The notes under the pieces were generated by a model that searched no databases, was not told the origin of the DNA, and saw nothing but the letters and a program-made list of their open reading frames with translations. Shown in pieces: positions 24,951 to 33,180 of a stretch of DNA of 62,844 bases (its first letter is position 1; every line of letters begins with the position of its first letter). The stretch is taken from assembly GCA_016776505.1 (NCBI GenBank), contig JADHTG010000013.1, forward strand, positions 1 to 62,844, written 5' to 3'. This DNA is from Bacteroidota bacterium (GTDB lineage: Bacteria; Bacteroidota; Bacteroidia; CAILMK01; JAAYUY01). Position numbers and translations under genes: made by a program.

Positions 24951-26033
24951 ATGAAGGAACTCAGGTTAATGAAAGGTAATGAAGCAATTGCTGAAGCTGC
25001 AATTAGGGCAGGGGCAGATGCTTACTTTGGTTACCCAATTACCCCTCAGTCTGAGGTATTGGAATATTTAATGTCTGAAAAACCACATGAGAGAACCGGG
25101 ATGGTTGTTTTACAGGCTGAAAGTGAAATTGCTGCAATTAATATGGTATATGGAGGTGCAGCAGCAGGTCGTAGAGTGATGACTTCATCATCTAGCCCTG
25201 GTATCAGTTTGAAGCAAGAGGGAATTTCCTATTTGGCTGGATCACAACTCCCTGGTTTAATTTTAAATGTAACTAGAGGTGGGCCAGGTTTAGGAACCAT
25301 TCAACCTTCTCAGGCTGATTATTTCCAGGCAACTAAAGGTGGTGGACATGGAGATTACAAATTGCTGGTACTCGCTCCCTCATCTGTACAGGAAATGGCA
25401 GATTTTGCCAAGTTAGGGTTTGAACTGGCCTTTAAATACAGGAACCCGGTAATGATCCTTTCAGATGGAATGATTGGTCAAATGATGGAAAAAGTGGAGA
25501 TGTTTCCACAACAAGCACGATTAACTGAAGAGGAGATCATTAAAAAATATCCCTGGGTAACCACAGGTAAAACACCGGATAGGGAACGTAATATAATAAC
25601 TTCACTGATATTGGATCCTGCAGAACAGGAAAGGCACAATTTCCGATTGCAGAAAAAATACAAAGACATGCAGGAAAATGAAGTTCGTTTTGAGACTTTT
25701 GATTGTGATGATGCAGAGTATCTTTTCGTTGCTTTTGGTTCAACTGCCCGAATTTGTCAGAAATCTGTCCAGTTGGCAAGGAAAAAAGGAATTAAAGTCG
25801 GGCTGCTTCGTCCCATCACTTTGTTCCCTTTTCCTTCAAAAATAATTGAGAAACTGGCTCATCAGGTAAAAGGGATCCTTTCAGTTGAAATGAATGCCGG
25901 GCAAATGGTGGAGGATGTTCGTCTTGCAGTAGGTGGCGATATAAAAGTGGATCATTTTGGAAGAATGGGAGGAATAATTCCTATGCCGGATGAAATTGTC
26001 ACTGCTCTTAAGAATAAAATAATAGGAGGTTAA
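24951..26033 (+). CDS. vorB: 2-oxoacid:ferredoxin oxidoreductase, alpha subunit (VorB/KorA-like)
   Basis: The 360-residue protein resembles the subunit annotated VorB (3-methyl-2-oxobutanoate) or KorA (2-oxoglutarate) in anaerobes. Typical blocks are MKGNEAIAEAAIRAGADAYFGYPITPQSEVLEYL, VLQAESEIAAINMVYGGAAAGRRVMTSSSSPGISLKQEGISYLAG and PGLGTIQPSQADYFQATKGGGHGDY. The C-terminal region has VGLLRPITLFPFP and a late MNAGQMVEDVRLAVGG. It holds the pyrimidine-binding and dimer-forming part of the oxoacid oxidoreductase, which makes acyl-CoA, CO2 and reduced ferredoxin. Its last codons contain AGGAGGT, which also serves as a good ribosome-binding site for the beta-subunit gene 2 bases after its stop. 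Choosing between KorA and VorB needs a phylogeny. Confidence 0.92.
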   Translation: MKELRLMKGNEAIAEAAIRAGADAYFGYPITPQSEVLEYLMSEKPHERTGMVVLQAESEIAAINMVYGGAAAGRRVMTSSSSPGISLKQEGISYLAGSQLPGLILNVTRGGPGLGTIQPSQADYFQATKGGGHGDYKLLVLAPSSVQEMADFAKLGFELAFKYRNPVMILSDGMIGQMMEKVEMFPQQARLTEEEIIKKYPWVTTGKTPDRERNIITSLILDPAEQERHNFRLQKKYKDMQENEVRFETFDCDDAEYLFVAFGSTARICQKSVQLARKKGIKVGLLRPITLFPFPSKIIEKLAHQVKGILSVEMNAGQMVEDVRLAVGGDIKVDHFGRMGGIIPMPDEIVTALKNKIIGG

Positions 26034-26035
26034 TT

Positions 26036-26824
26036 ATGGCTGAAGCATTTGCAAACGAATTGATTAAAAAAGAAAACCTCGTTTACGAGAAAACAAAAGT
26101 CTTAACTGATAAAACCCTTTCCTATTGTCCTGGCTGCGGGCATGGAACTGCACATAGAATCATCATGGAAGTGATTGATGAAATGGGAGTACAGTCCGAA
26201 ACCATCGGGATTGCTCCTGTTGGCTGTTCTGTTCTTGCTTATGAGTTTATGAATATTGATATGCAACAAGCGGCTCATGGAAGGGCTCCGGCAATAGCAA
26301 CCGCACTTAAACGCTTAATGCCGAAAAAATATATTTTCACCTACCAGGGAGATGGAGATTTAGCAGCCATCGGAACTGCCGAAACCATACATGCATGCAA
26401 CCGGGGAGAGCATTTCACTATCTTCTTTATTAACAATGGAATTTATGGAATGACAGGTGGACAAATGGCTCCTACCACATTACCAGGTATGCGAACATCC
26501 ACCTCTCCTTATGGCCGTGATGTTCAGATGATGGGAAATCCATTGAAGATAACTGAACTGGTGGCTCAATTACCTGGTGCTTATTATGTCACTCGCCAGG
26601 CAGTGCATACTCCTTCAAACGTTAGAAAAACAAAAAGAGCAGTTCGAAAAGCATTTGAGCTTCAACAATCTGCTGTTGGGATCTCTCTTATCGAGATAGT
26701 CTCTAATTGTAATTCAGGTTGGAAAATGACTCCCAGGCAGGCTAATACCTGGATGGAGGAAAATATGTTCCCTTTCTATCCATTAGGAGATATTAAAGTG
26801 GATGGAGAATTGGTTAAAAAATAG
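26036..26824 (+). CDS. 2-oxoacid:ferredoxin oxidoreductase, beta (TPP-binding) subunit
   Basis: The 262-residue subunit binds thiamine diphosphate. It has YCPGCGHGTAHRII near residue 30, the TPP-motif region YQGDGDLAAIGTAETIHACNRGE with the GDG and the later INNGIYGMTGGQMAPTT (the GDGx(22-30)N signature), and NCNSGWKM near the C-terminus. The CPGCGHG pair of cysteines is typical of this family. Together with the alpha, gamma and delta subunits it makes a complete enzyme. Spacing to alpha is 2 bases and to gamma 36 bases. A strong Shine-Dalgarno (AGGAGGT, 26024-26030) lies inside the end of the alpha gene, probably because the IGG-stop codons happen to spell it. Confidence 0.93.
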   Translation: MAEAFANELIKKENLVYEKTKVLTDKTLSYCPGCGHGTAHRIIMEVIDEMGVQSETIGIAPVGCSVLAYEFMNIDMQQAAHGRAPAIATALKRLMPKKYIFTYQGDGDLAAIGTAETIHACNRGEHFTIFFINNGIYGMTGGQMAPTTLPGMRTSTSPYGRDVQMMGNPLKITELVAQLPGAYYVTRQAVHTPSNVRKTKRAVRKAFELQQSAVGISLIEIVSNCNSGWKMTPRQANTWMEENMFPFYPLGDIKVDGELVKK

Positions 26825-26860
26825 AATGGAATATTTTTACATAAAATAAAGGATCAACTT

Positions 26861-27400
26861 ATGACTGAAGAAATTATCATAGCCGGCTTTGGTGGACAGG
26901 GAGTTCTCTCCATGGGTAAAATACTTGCTTATTCTGGCATAATGCAAGACCAGGAGGTAAGCTGGATGCCTTCATACGGACCTGAAATGAGAGGTGGAAC
27001 AGCCAATGTGACTGTGATTATAAGTGATGAACGAGTTAGTTCGCCTATTTTAAATGAATACGATACAGCCATTATTCTCAATCAACAGTCAATGGATAAA
27101 TTCGAGGGAACCATCAAACCCGGGGGCACTTTACTTTATGATCCAAATGGAATTACAAGGCATCCTGAACGAAAAGACATAAATATTTACCAGGTTACTG
27201 CCGCTGAAAAAGCAGCTGAAATGGGTAATACAAAAATATTTAACATGGTGGTCTTAGGTGCTTATCTAAAAATCAAGCCGATCGTTAAAATGGAAAATGT
27301 GATCAAGGGATTGAAGAAATCACTTCCTGACAGATACCATCATTTGATTGCACTCAATGAAGAAGCAATTACAATGGGGATGAACAGTGTAATTGAATAA
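26861..27400 (+). CDS. 2-oxoacid:ferredoxin oxidoreductase, gamma subunit
   Basis: The 179-residue protein opens with EEIIIAGFGGQGVLSMGKILAYSGIM, the FGGQG signature of the gamma (POR/KOR CoA-binding) subunit. It continues with VSWMPSYGPEMRGGTANVTVIISDERVSSP, which contacts the coenzyme A/acyl part, and ends MVVLGAYLKIKPIV...KSLPDRYHHL. It is the last gene of the delta-alpha-beta-gamma operon, and its stop is 27 bases from the end of the convergent membrane-protein gene. No terminator hairpin is evident in that gap. With this subunit the window encodes a complete four-subunit enzyme. Confidence 0.93.
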   Translation: MTEEIIIAGFGGQGVLSMGKILAYSGIMQDQEVSWMPSYGPEMRGGTANVTVIISDERVSSPILNEYDTAIILNQQSMDKFEGTIKPGGTLLYDPNGITRHPERKDINIYQVTAAEKAAEMGNTKIFNMVVLGAYLKIKPIVKMENVIKGLKKSLPDRYHHLIALNEEAITMGMNSVIE

Positions 27401-27426
27401 TCTGCTAAGCCTTAAATTCTCTAAAA

Positions 27427-29097
27427 CTATGATTTTCTTTGAGCCAAATACAGGTCGTGCTTGCGATTAAACATCTCTATAAACTCAGGAATAAACTCTT
27501 TTTCTGCTGTATAATACAGGTTGGTACTCCCACGGTCCGTATCTTCCCAAAATGTGGGTGTGGAATAATTAAGTTTTTTACAACTAGCTTCCACAGCGAT
27601 TTTCAGATTCTCTTTTAATGAAGTATAATCTTCCAGGATATCATCAATTATTCTTTCAGCAAAAACATGCGATCCTACACTAATATAATAAAGTGACAAG
27701 CCTATTTGTAAGACCCTGACTCCATCATTAACAATTCGCCATCTTCCCAGCTCATCCCTGTCGATATCCGGTGGACTATCCATCTCAAGCAAATATTCCA
27801 AAATCTGTTTCTGAAAACCACGACTAAAATCCAATTCATTTAGTTGAATCAGGATTTTTTTCAATTCCAGTGTAAATACATCCACAAGAAAACTGAACGA
27901 AGGCTCAAGCTGGCTGTGCTTGTATACTTCAGTTCCATAAATCTTCAGATAGTTACAGCTAGTTTTAATGTTGTCTTCCATTTTGCTTTCTACCAGGTAA
28001 TTTAAATACTGGCTATAATGGAATAATGCATTATATAAATTTCTCACTTCTGAATTTCTAAGTCCGTGCTTGATCCCAAATCTCAGGAAGGTGTTGAATC
28101 TAATATTTATGACATCAATTAAGTATGAGTCCTTTTCCAAAACGGCGTATTTACCACATTCGCTCAATTCATAAACACAAAGGGAAGCCAGATCAAAATG
28201 ATTGTTATCGACCAATTTCAGATAAGCGTTGGCTAACAACCTGAATGCTTTCTGTTCATAAAATGTACTGGATTTCTCAATCTCTTCGAACTGCCCGGTC
28301 ATCGTTTTAAATGAAATATCATTTTGAATGATTGGACTTATCTCAAAAAAACTTTTCTTTAATTCTTTTTTAATGCGAATATACTTTTGGACTGACTCGC
28401 CCATATTGTGTATAATATCTCCTTTTGGCTCTTTAAATGAGACGTATTCCAGTAAATCATCCAGCTGGTTCAATGAATCAAATAAGCTAAACTGGTAATT
28501 ACTGATACAGTTTGATGTAAAAAATCCTTTGACTTTGCTGTTCCTTTGCAATCGATTTATGATTTGAATATTAGACAGATAAATCTTTTGAATGACATTG
28601 CTTGGCTTAGTATAGCGGAGAATATATAAAATATATGGAATGGCAAGAATTAGAGTGATGGGTAATAAAATGTAAGTATTTAACAGGACACTGCTAAGCC
28701 TTCCGAATTCTCCTGTACTTAAATAAAGTTGTAAAATGAGGTTATGACCTGCCGATAGCGTAATAAACCAAATATACATGAGGCTCTTTTTGTCTTTGAT
28801 ATACAGGTCAATGAGTTTGGGTGTGCTTTGAGAAGCAATTGATATGACAATAATTAAGGTTCCTAATACCATGCTTAAAACCGCCAGCCAGACTTCCGGT
28901 GCAAAATCAATACTGGTTTGATTTTTTTCTGAATTAACCAGGTTTGTAACATTTAAACCACTTCCTGGAAAGAGCAGGTTAAACAATATATCTGCCAGTA
29001 AAATGATGAGGGCAACCAATAAAAAAATTGAAAAGGCGAGGTATTTTCCAAACAATTCTTTTAAACGAATCAGGAAAAATAAGCGAAGTTTATCCAT
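27427..29097 (-). CDS. Unknown membrane protein with four N-terminal TM helices and a large soluble domain
   Basis: I do not recognise a family. The 556-residue protein has hydrophobic segments at about 20-42, 68-92, 105-130 and 135-160 (FSIFLLVALIILLADILFNLLF, VWLAVLSMVLGTLIIVIS and two more). This is followed by a hydrophilic, probably helical domain of about 390 residues with many Leu/Tyr and no catalytic motif I can see; parts such as AFRLLANAYLKLVDNNHFDLASLCVYELS look TPR-like. The layout loosely recalls DUF2254-type membrane proteins. A TAAATTTG promoter box (29193-29200, minus) lies about 95 bases before the start, divergent from the small membrane-protein gene at 29346. It may act in cell-envelope function; nothing more can be claimed. 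Confidence 0.75.
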   Translation of the reverse strand: MDKLRLFFLIRLKELFGKYLAFSIFLLVALIILLADILFNLLFPGSGLNVTNLVNSEKNQTSIDFAPEVWLAVLSMVLGTLIIVISIASQSTPKLIDLYIKDKKSLMYIWFITLSAGHNLILQLYLSTGEFGRLSSVLLNTYILLPITLILAIPYILYILRYTKPSNVIQKIYLSNIQIINRLQRNSKVKGFFTSNCISNYQFSLFDSLNQLDDLLEYVSFKEPKGDIIHNMGESVQKYIRIKKELKKSFFEISPIIQNDISFKTMTGQFEEIEKSSTFYEQKAFRLLANAYLKLVDNNHFDLASLCVYELSECGKYAVLEKDSYLIDVINIRFNTFLRFGIKHGLRNSEVRNLYNALFHYSQYLNYLVESKMEDNIKTSCNYLKIYGTEVYKHSQLEPSFSFLVDVFTLELKKILIQLNELDFSRGFQKQILEYLLEMDSPPDIDRDELGRWRIVNDGVRVLQIGLSLYYISVGSHVFAERIIDDILEDYTSLKENLKIAVEASCKKLNYSTPTFWEDTDRGSTNLYYTAEKEFIPEFIEMFNRKHDLYLAQRKS

Positions 29098-29192
29098 AGC
29101 TGGATGGTAAATTTTGTATAAAAATAAGAAATTATTATTGATATTTTTTCATGATTAATTTACAGCTGAAATTAACAGCTCATAAAATATGA

Positions 29193-29239
29193 CAAATTTA
29201 GATATTGAGATTCAAGTAATTTAAATTTTAGTATATTTG
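29193..29239. promoter_or_regulatory. Divergent TAnnTTTG promoter boxes
   Basis: The minus strand has TAAATTTG (29193-29200) for the gene at 27427-29097, and the plus strand has TATATTTG (29232-29239) for the small gene at 29346-29723, with a TTG at 29205-29207 spaced 24 bases (slightly over the usual 17-23). Both match the Bacteroidota -7 consensus. Confidence 0.42.
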
Positions 29240-29345
29240 GCTAAATGAATAAGCAAAGTTTTTGACTATGCATTTAAATTTTCATTCATTAACAGGAAAA
29301 AATAAGAATAATTATTTAAATAACTCAAATAAAAGGGGGTAATTC

Positions 29346-29723
29346 ATGGAACAAAATTACGAGTTTAAAGAACAGGAAAATGTGATAATCTCTAAGCTTT
29401 ATAAGCAAATGAGTTTTGTAGGTGTTAGTCTTTTAGTCCTGGGAATTTTCTTTGGCGCATTTGGTATTTATTGGATGGTTACTGACCATAGTATCCTTAG
29501 AATATTATTTGCACTGGTTCTTGGAGTTATATTTGTCATATTAGGTGTGATAACCAATATGTCATCCACCAGATTTAAAGCGGTAGTAAAAACGGAAGGA
29601 GACGACATTGAACACCTGATGGTTGCTATTGATAAACTAACAACCTGGTTTAGTATTCAAACTATAACTATTTTACTTGGTGTTGCACTGGCCATATTAG
29701 GATTCATCGCTTCGACATTTTAA
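29346..29723 (+). CDS. Small unknown integral membrane protein
   Basis: No family is recognised. The 125-residue protein has three hydrophobic segments: about 24-46 (MSFVGVSLLVLGIFFGAFGIYWMV), 51-70 (ILRILFALVLGVIFVILGVI) and 104-123 (TITILLGVALAILGFIAS). A 30-residue hydrophilic loop lies between the second and third (FKAVVKTEGDDIEHLMVAIDKL), and a charged N-terminus precedes the first. The start is preceded by AAAAGGGGGTAATTC, a purine-rich but non-standard ribosome-binding region. The gene is divergent from the large membrane protein and converges on the nuclease-family lipoprotein gene. No function is proposed. Confidence 0.7.
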   Translation: MEQNYEFKEQENVIISKLYKQMSFVGVSLLVLGIFFGAFGIYWMVTDHSILRILFALVLGVIFVILGVITNMSSTRFKAVVKTEGDDIEHLMVAIDKLTTWFSIQTITILLGVALAILGFIASTF

Positions 29724-29748
29724 TATTTCACTCTTCCAGTACTAAAAA

Positions 29749-30831
29749 TTACCTCCTGATCCATAAAGTCATATGGATCGGGAGATGATCGCTAAATCCG
29801 CCCATATATCGTGGTCCAAGATATGTTCGAAAAGGCTTTGATCCGGTATAATGTGTATCTTCTGTCAATAGCCAATCCGTGCTGAATAATTCCACATCCT
29901 TCAATTTCAGCCTCATATTGTTATTCTCCGACAACATATTGGAGGATATGATAAATTGATCCAGCTGGTTCCATTCATATTTGTATTTATAACTCCCCTT
30001 TCCTTTCTGCTGAAATTGATAGGTTGCATTATATAGTTCTTTCTGCTCAAGATCCAAGATATCAAAACCTGCGTCAAGGTATTCATGAATACTTTTATCG
30101 GTTGGTTCATCATTGAAGTCCCCCATAATAAGGATATTGCTTCCCGGGTTGACCTGATGAATGGAATCAATTCTTGACTTAAGAGTTAATGCAACAAACA
30201 GCCTGCGTTTCTCACTAGCTTCTTTCCCTCCTCTCCTGGATGGCCAATGATTGATAAAAAAATGCAAGGTATCCCTCTTCGCTACAATCCCTTTAACGTA
30301 GAGTATTTCACGGGTTTTGATTGAACTGTCGAAAGGAAAATCTATTGCAGTAAAATCATAGTAGAGGGGTTTAAACTTTTGCCTGCTGTATATTAATGCA
30401 ACATCAATTCCTCTCCGATCAGGTGACTCTTTGTGAATTATTTCATATTTCATTTTCTGTAAAGGAGTATGATATATCAGGTCTTCCAAAACTTTTCTAT
30501 TTTCAATTTCACACAAACCAATAATATCCATCGTTTCCCATTTTCCAGCTGCTAACACCACTTTTGATATTTTGTTTAATTTATCAAAATACCTGTATGA
30601 GTTCCAATGGTAATCTCCCCCTGGAAGGAAATCATTATCATTTTTATGAGGATCATCTAAAGTGTCAAATAAATTCTCCACATTGTAAAACAGGATATTG
30701 AAAGGGATATCACGCATATCATTTTGAGAATCCTTTTCAGAATTCTGTAAAACCTGACATGAATAATTAAGCAGTGGAATTAATCCAATTAAGTATAGTA
30801 AGTGTAACTTTGAAACCGTATTATTTTTCAT
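29749..30831 (-). CDS. Endonuclease/exonuclease/phosphatase-family lipoprotein
   Basis: The 360-residue protein begins MKNNTVSKLHLLYLIGLIPLLNYSC, with a lipobox whose Cys25 should be lipidated. The rest follows the EEP (DNase I-like) fold: FNILFYNVENLFDT (N of the metal site), the metal-binding glutamate in IIGLCEIENRKVL, RRGIDVALIYSR, HFFINHWPSRRGG (catalytic His), ILIMGDFNDEPTD (GDFND motif) and FSDHLPIHMTLW (final SDH catalytic Asp/His). All signature residues appear present, so it is probably an active phosphodiesterase or nuclease exported to the periplasm or surface, a common Bacteroidota type. It may use extracellular nucleic acid or phospholipid as phosphate source. Divergent from yicC, with only 73 bases between them. 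Confidence 0.88.
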   Translation of the reverse strand: MKNNTVSKLHLLYLIGLIPLLNYSCQVLQNSEKDSQNDMRDIPFNILFYNVENLFDTLDDPHKNDNDFLPGGDYHWNSYRYFDKLNKISKVVLAAGKWETMDIIGLCEIENRKVLEDLIYHTPLQKMKYEIIHKESPDRRGIDVALIYSRQKFKPLYYDFTAIDFPFDSSIKTREILYVKGIVAKRDTLHFFINHWPSRRGGKEASEKRRLFVALTLKSRIDSIHQVNPGSNILIMGDFNDEPTDKSIHEYLDAGFDILDLEQKELYNATYQFQQKGKGSYKYKYEWNQLDQFIISSNMLSENNNMRLKLKDVELFSTDWLLTEDTHYTGSKPFRTYLGPRYMGGFSDHLPIHMTLWIRR

Positions 30832-30904
30832 GCTGTTGACTACCTATTCAATAATTAAATTTTGAGTAAATATATCAATAATGGCAATTTAAACTTCATA
30901 CAAT

Positions 30905-31780
30905 ATGCTAAAATCAATGACAGGCTATGGCTCCTCAATTTTCGAAAGTCCTGAATTATCTGTAAAAGTTGAAATTAAAAGCCTCAATAGTAAATTATTT
31001 GATTTCAAAATTCGGATTCCGGCAAAATACCTTGAAAAAGAAATTGAGTTGACCAAGTTAGCGGAGAGCCAGCTATGCCGTGGAAAGATTGATGCCAACA
31101 TCCATATTAAAAGCAATGATATTGAAGGCAATAAAAAACTATTCAATGCAGAATTGTTCAAAGCTTATTATCATGATGTAAAAGCTGTAAGCTCGGAATT
31201 AAATGATGATAATGAGGGCATTTTTAATACCTTGTTAAATCTTCCTGATCTATTTACAAATGACGTTTCTGATAATAAAATTGATAAAGACGAATGGAAA
31301 ATCATTCACGAAACAGTTGAAAGTGCAATTGCCAAAGTGAATAAATCCAGGACAAACGAAGGGGCTAAACTTGCTAAAGAACTCCTTTCAAATCTAAAAT
31401 CCATTGAAAAAAAATGCAAGGAAGTGGATAGTCTGCGAGATAATAGAACTGAAATGATCACAAAAAGGCTTCAAACCAAACTTCAGGAAGCACTCAATGG
31501 GGATTTTGACAAAAACCGTTTCGAACAGGAGATTCTATATTTTCTTGAAAAACTGGATATATCAGAAGAAATTGACAGGCTTTATACCCATATATCCTTT
31601 TTTAGGGAAGTTTTTAATGAAAATGAAAATGGGAAGAAATTAAGTTTTATTTCACAGGAAATAGGGAGAGAGATCAATACAATCGGATCCAAAGCCAATG
31701 ATTCACAAATTCAACAATTGGTGGTTCAAATGAAAAATGATTTAGAAAAAATAAAGCAGCAATTAGCGAATATTCTATAA
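30905..31780 (+). CDS. yicC: YicC-family endoribonuclease
   Basis: The 291-residue protein starts MLKSMTGYGSSIFE, the invariant YicC N-terminus, and ends with the characteristic KLSFISQEIGREINTIGSKANDSQIQQLVVQMKNDLEKIKQQLANIL. Between them lie ELSVKVEIKSLNSKLFDFKIRIP and the charged middle region GAKLAKELLSNLKSIEKK. YicC/YloC proteins are metal-dependent RNases that affect small RNA stability in E. coli. The stop overlaps the ATG of gmk by one base (TAATG), showing translational coupling; the yicC-gmk-nadD order is common in this phylum. Confidence in the family is high; the exact RNA target here is not known. Confidence 0.95.
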   Translation: MLKSMTGYGSSIFESPELSVKVEIKSLNSKLFDFKIRIPAKYLEKEIELTKLAESQLCRGKIDANIHIKSNDIEGNKKLFNAELFKAYYHDVKAVSSELNDDNEGIFNTLLNLPDLFTNDVSDNKIDKDEWKIIHETVESAIAKVNKSRTNEGAKLAKELLSNLKSIEKKCKEVDSLRDNRTEMITKRLQTKLQEALNGDFDKNRFEQEILYFLEKLDISEEIDRLYTHISFFREVFNENENGKKLSFISQEIGREINTIGSKANDSQIQQLVVQMKNDLEKIKQQLANIL

Positions 31781-32358
31781 TGGATAGTCTCAAAATCATA
31801 GTCTTTTGTGGTCCTTCCGGCTCAGGTAAAACATCAATCGTGAAAGCGCTCCTGTCTATTATGCCAGAATTGGAGTTTTCCATATCTGCCACCACTCGTA
31901 AAAGAAGGAATAATGAGGTGGAGGGTGTCGACTATTATTTTATGTCCCCAAAGCAATTCAAGTCCAATATAAATTCGGCTGCCTTCATCGAACATGAAGA
32001 GGTGTATAAAAACGTTTGCTACGGTACATTATGGAAGGAAATTGACAGGATCAGCAACACAGGAAAAATCCCCATCCTGGATATTGATGTAAATGGTGCA
32101 TTGAATATCAGGAAAAAATACAGGGATGCTTCTCATATATTTTTTGTTCACCCGGGAAATGAGGAGATATTAAGAAACAGATTAAAGAAAAGGCATACTG
32201 AAAACGATGAAGCAATTGCCAAAAGAATGGAAAGAGCAGTTCGTGAACTGACATTCAGTGAAAAATTTGATTACATTATTTACAATGATTCGGATTTACA
32301 GCTAAGTGTAAACAGCTCAAGAGAAATAATTGAAAAAATAATTCAAACGAACATATGA
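31780..32358 (+). CDS. gmk: Guanylate kinase
   Basis: The 192-residue protein has the Walker A loop GPSGSGKTS (residues 11-19), then FSISATTRKRRNNEVEGVDYYFMSPKQF (GMP-binding Ser, Arg and Tyr residues) and the aspartate-rich VNGALNIRKKY. The typical C-terminal ERAVRELTFSEKFDYIIYNDSD follows. It converts GMP and ATP to GDP and ADP, essential for nucleotide supply. Length is slightly short of the usual 205-210 residues but all motifs are present. It overlaps the yicC stop by one base and the nadD start by 4 bases. Confidence 0.96.
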   Translation: MDSLKIIVFCGPSGSGKTSIVKALLSIMPELEFSISATTRKRRNNEVEGVDYYFMSPKQFKSNINSAAFIEHEEVYKNVCYGTLWKEIDRISNTGKIPILDIDVNGALNIRKKYRDASHIFFVHPGNEEILRNRLKKRHTENDEAIAKRMERAVRELTFSEKFDYIIYNDSDLQLSVNSSREIIEKIIQTNI

Positions 32359-32918
32359 AAATCGGTCTTTTTTTTGGTTCATTCAATCCCATTCATAACG
32401 GGCATTTAATTATCGCTCAGAGTTTTTTGAATGAAACTGATTTAGAAGAGATCTGGTTTGTTGTAAGTCCCCAGAATCCGCTGAAAGACAAAAGCCAGCT
32501 AGAGGATGAAAACCTCCGTCTTGAATTAGTGCATAAATCTACTCATTCTAATCCAAAATTTAAAGTCTGCGATCTGGAATTTACACTTCCAAAACCATCT
32601 TACACTTTTAATACCTTATCAGCGATTAAAACAAAATACCCTGGTTCGACCTTTGTTTTATTAATCGGATCCGATTCATTGAATAGTTTTTCCAAATGGA
32701 AAAATTTTAAGGAAATTCTGATATCAATTCATTTATATGTTTATCCAAGGGCAATAGACTATCGTATTCCTGATCATTTGTTGAATTATCGTATTACTCT
32801 GTATAACATGCCCCTGTTGAATGTCTCCTCATCCTTTATTAGAAGCTTATTGATGCAGGGCAAATCAATTCAATATTTAGTCCCTTCAGAGGTCTTTTCC
32901 TATTATAACTCACTGTAG
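32355..32918 (+). CDS. nadD: Nicotinate-nucleotide adenylyltransferase
   Basis: The 187-residue protein has KIGLFFGSFNPIHNGHLIIA with the HxGH nucleotidyltransferase motif (residues 14-17), FVVSPQNPLKDK, the LLIGSDSLNSFSKWKNF region, and the final NVSSSFIRSLLMQGKSIQYLVPSEV, equivalent to the ISST.IR motif binding ATP. It adenylylates nicotinate mononucleotide to deamido-NAD, a step of NAD synthesis. The start overlaps gmk by 4 bases, completing the yicC-gmk-nadD operon. The following 262 bases before the giant gene show no terminator of the usual kind. Confidence 0.95.
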   Translation: MKIGLFFGSFNPIHNGHLIIAQSFLNETDLEEIWFVVSPQNPLKDKSQLEDENLRLELVHKSTHSNPKFKVCDLEFTLPKPSYTFNTLSAIKTKYPGSTFVLLIGSDSLNSFSKWKNFKEILISIHLYVYPRAIDYRIPDHLLNYRITLYNMPLLNVSSSFIRSLLMQGKSIQYLVPSEVFSYYNSL

Positions 32919-33101
32919 TACACTCCATAATTCTGATTATTAAAGGCAATTTTTCCATTTTTTCCTGATTAAATCAAAATTATTTTATCCAACATAAGCA
33001 ATTGATTTAAAACCATTTATATAGTGTTTTTAAAGCCTTAGGTCAATTTAATTTGCAGTTGGGTATCGCGATTTTATAATTTAGCTCTCGTAACAATACA
33101 G

Positions 33102-33165
33102 TTTTATCCTTTTTAGCGGTATTCCGCAAAAGATAAAAAAAGAATTTCGTATACATCTTGTATGC
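33102..33165 (+). promoter_or_regulatory. Two hairpins in the leader of the giant PKD gene
   Basis: The first hairpin pairs TTTTATC (33102-33108), TTTT and GCGG (33116-33119) with CCGC (33124-33127), AAAA and GATAAAA (33132-33138), with a one-base and a two-base bulge and loop TATT: about 15 base pairs. The second is GTATACA-TCT-TGTATGC (33149-33165), 7 pairs, 15 bases before the ATG. The first is not followed by a T run, so it is unlikely to be a simple terminator; a leader regulatory or mRNA-stabilising role is possible. Confidence 0.45.
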
Positions 33166-33180
33166 TTAAACGATAATGCT

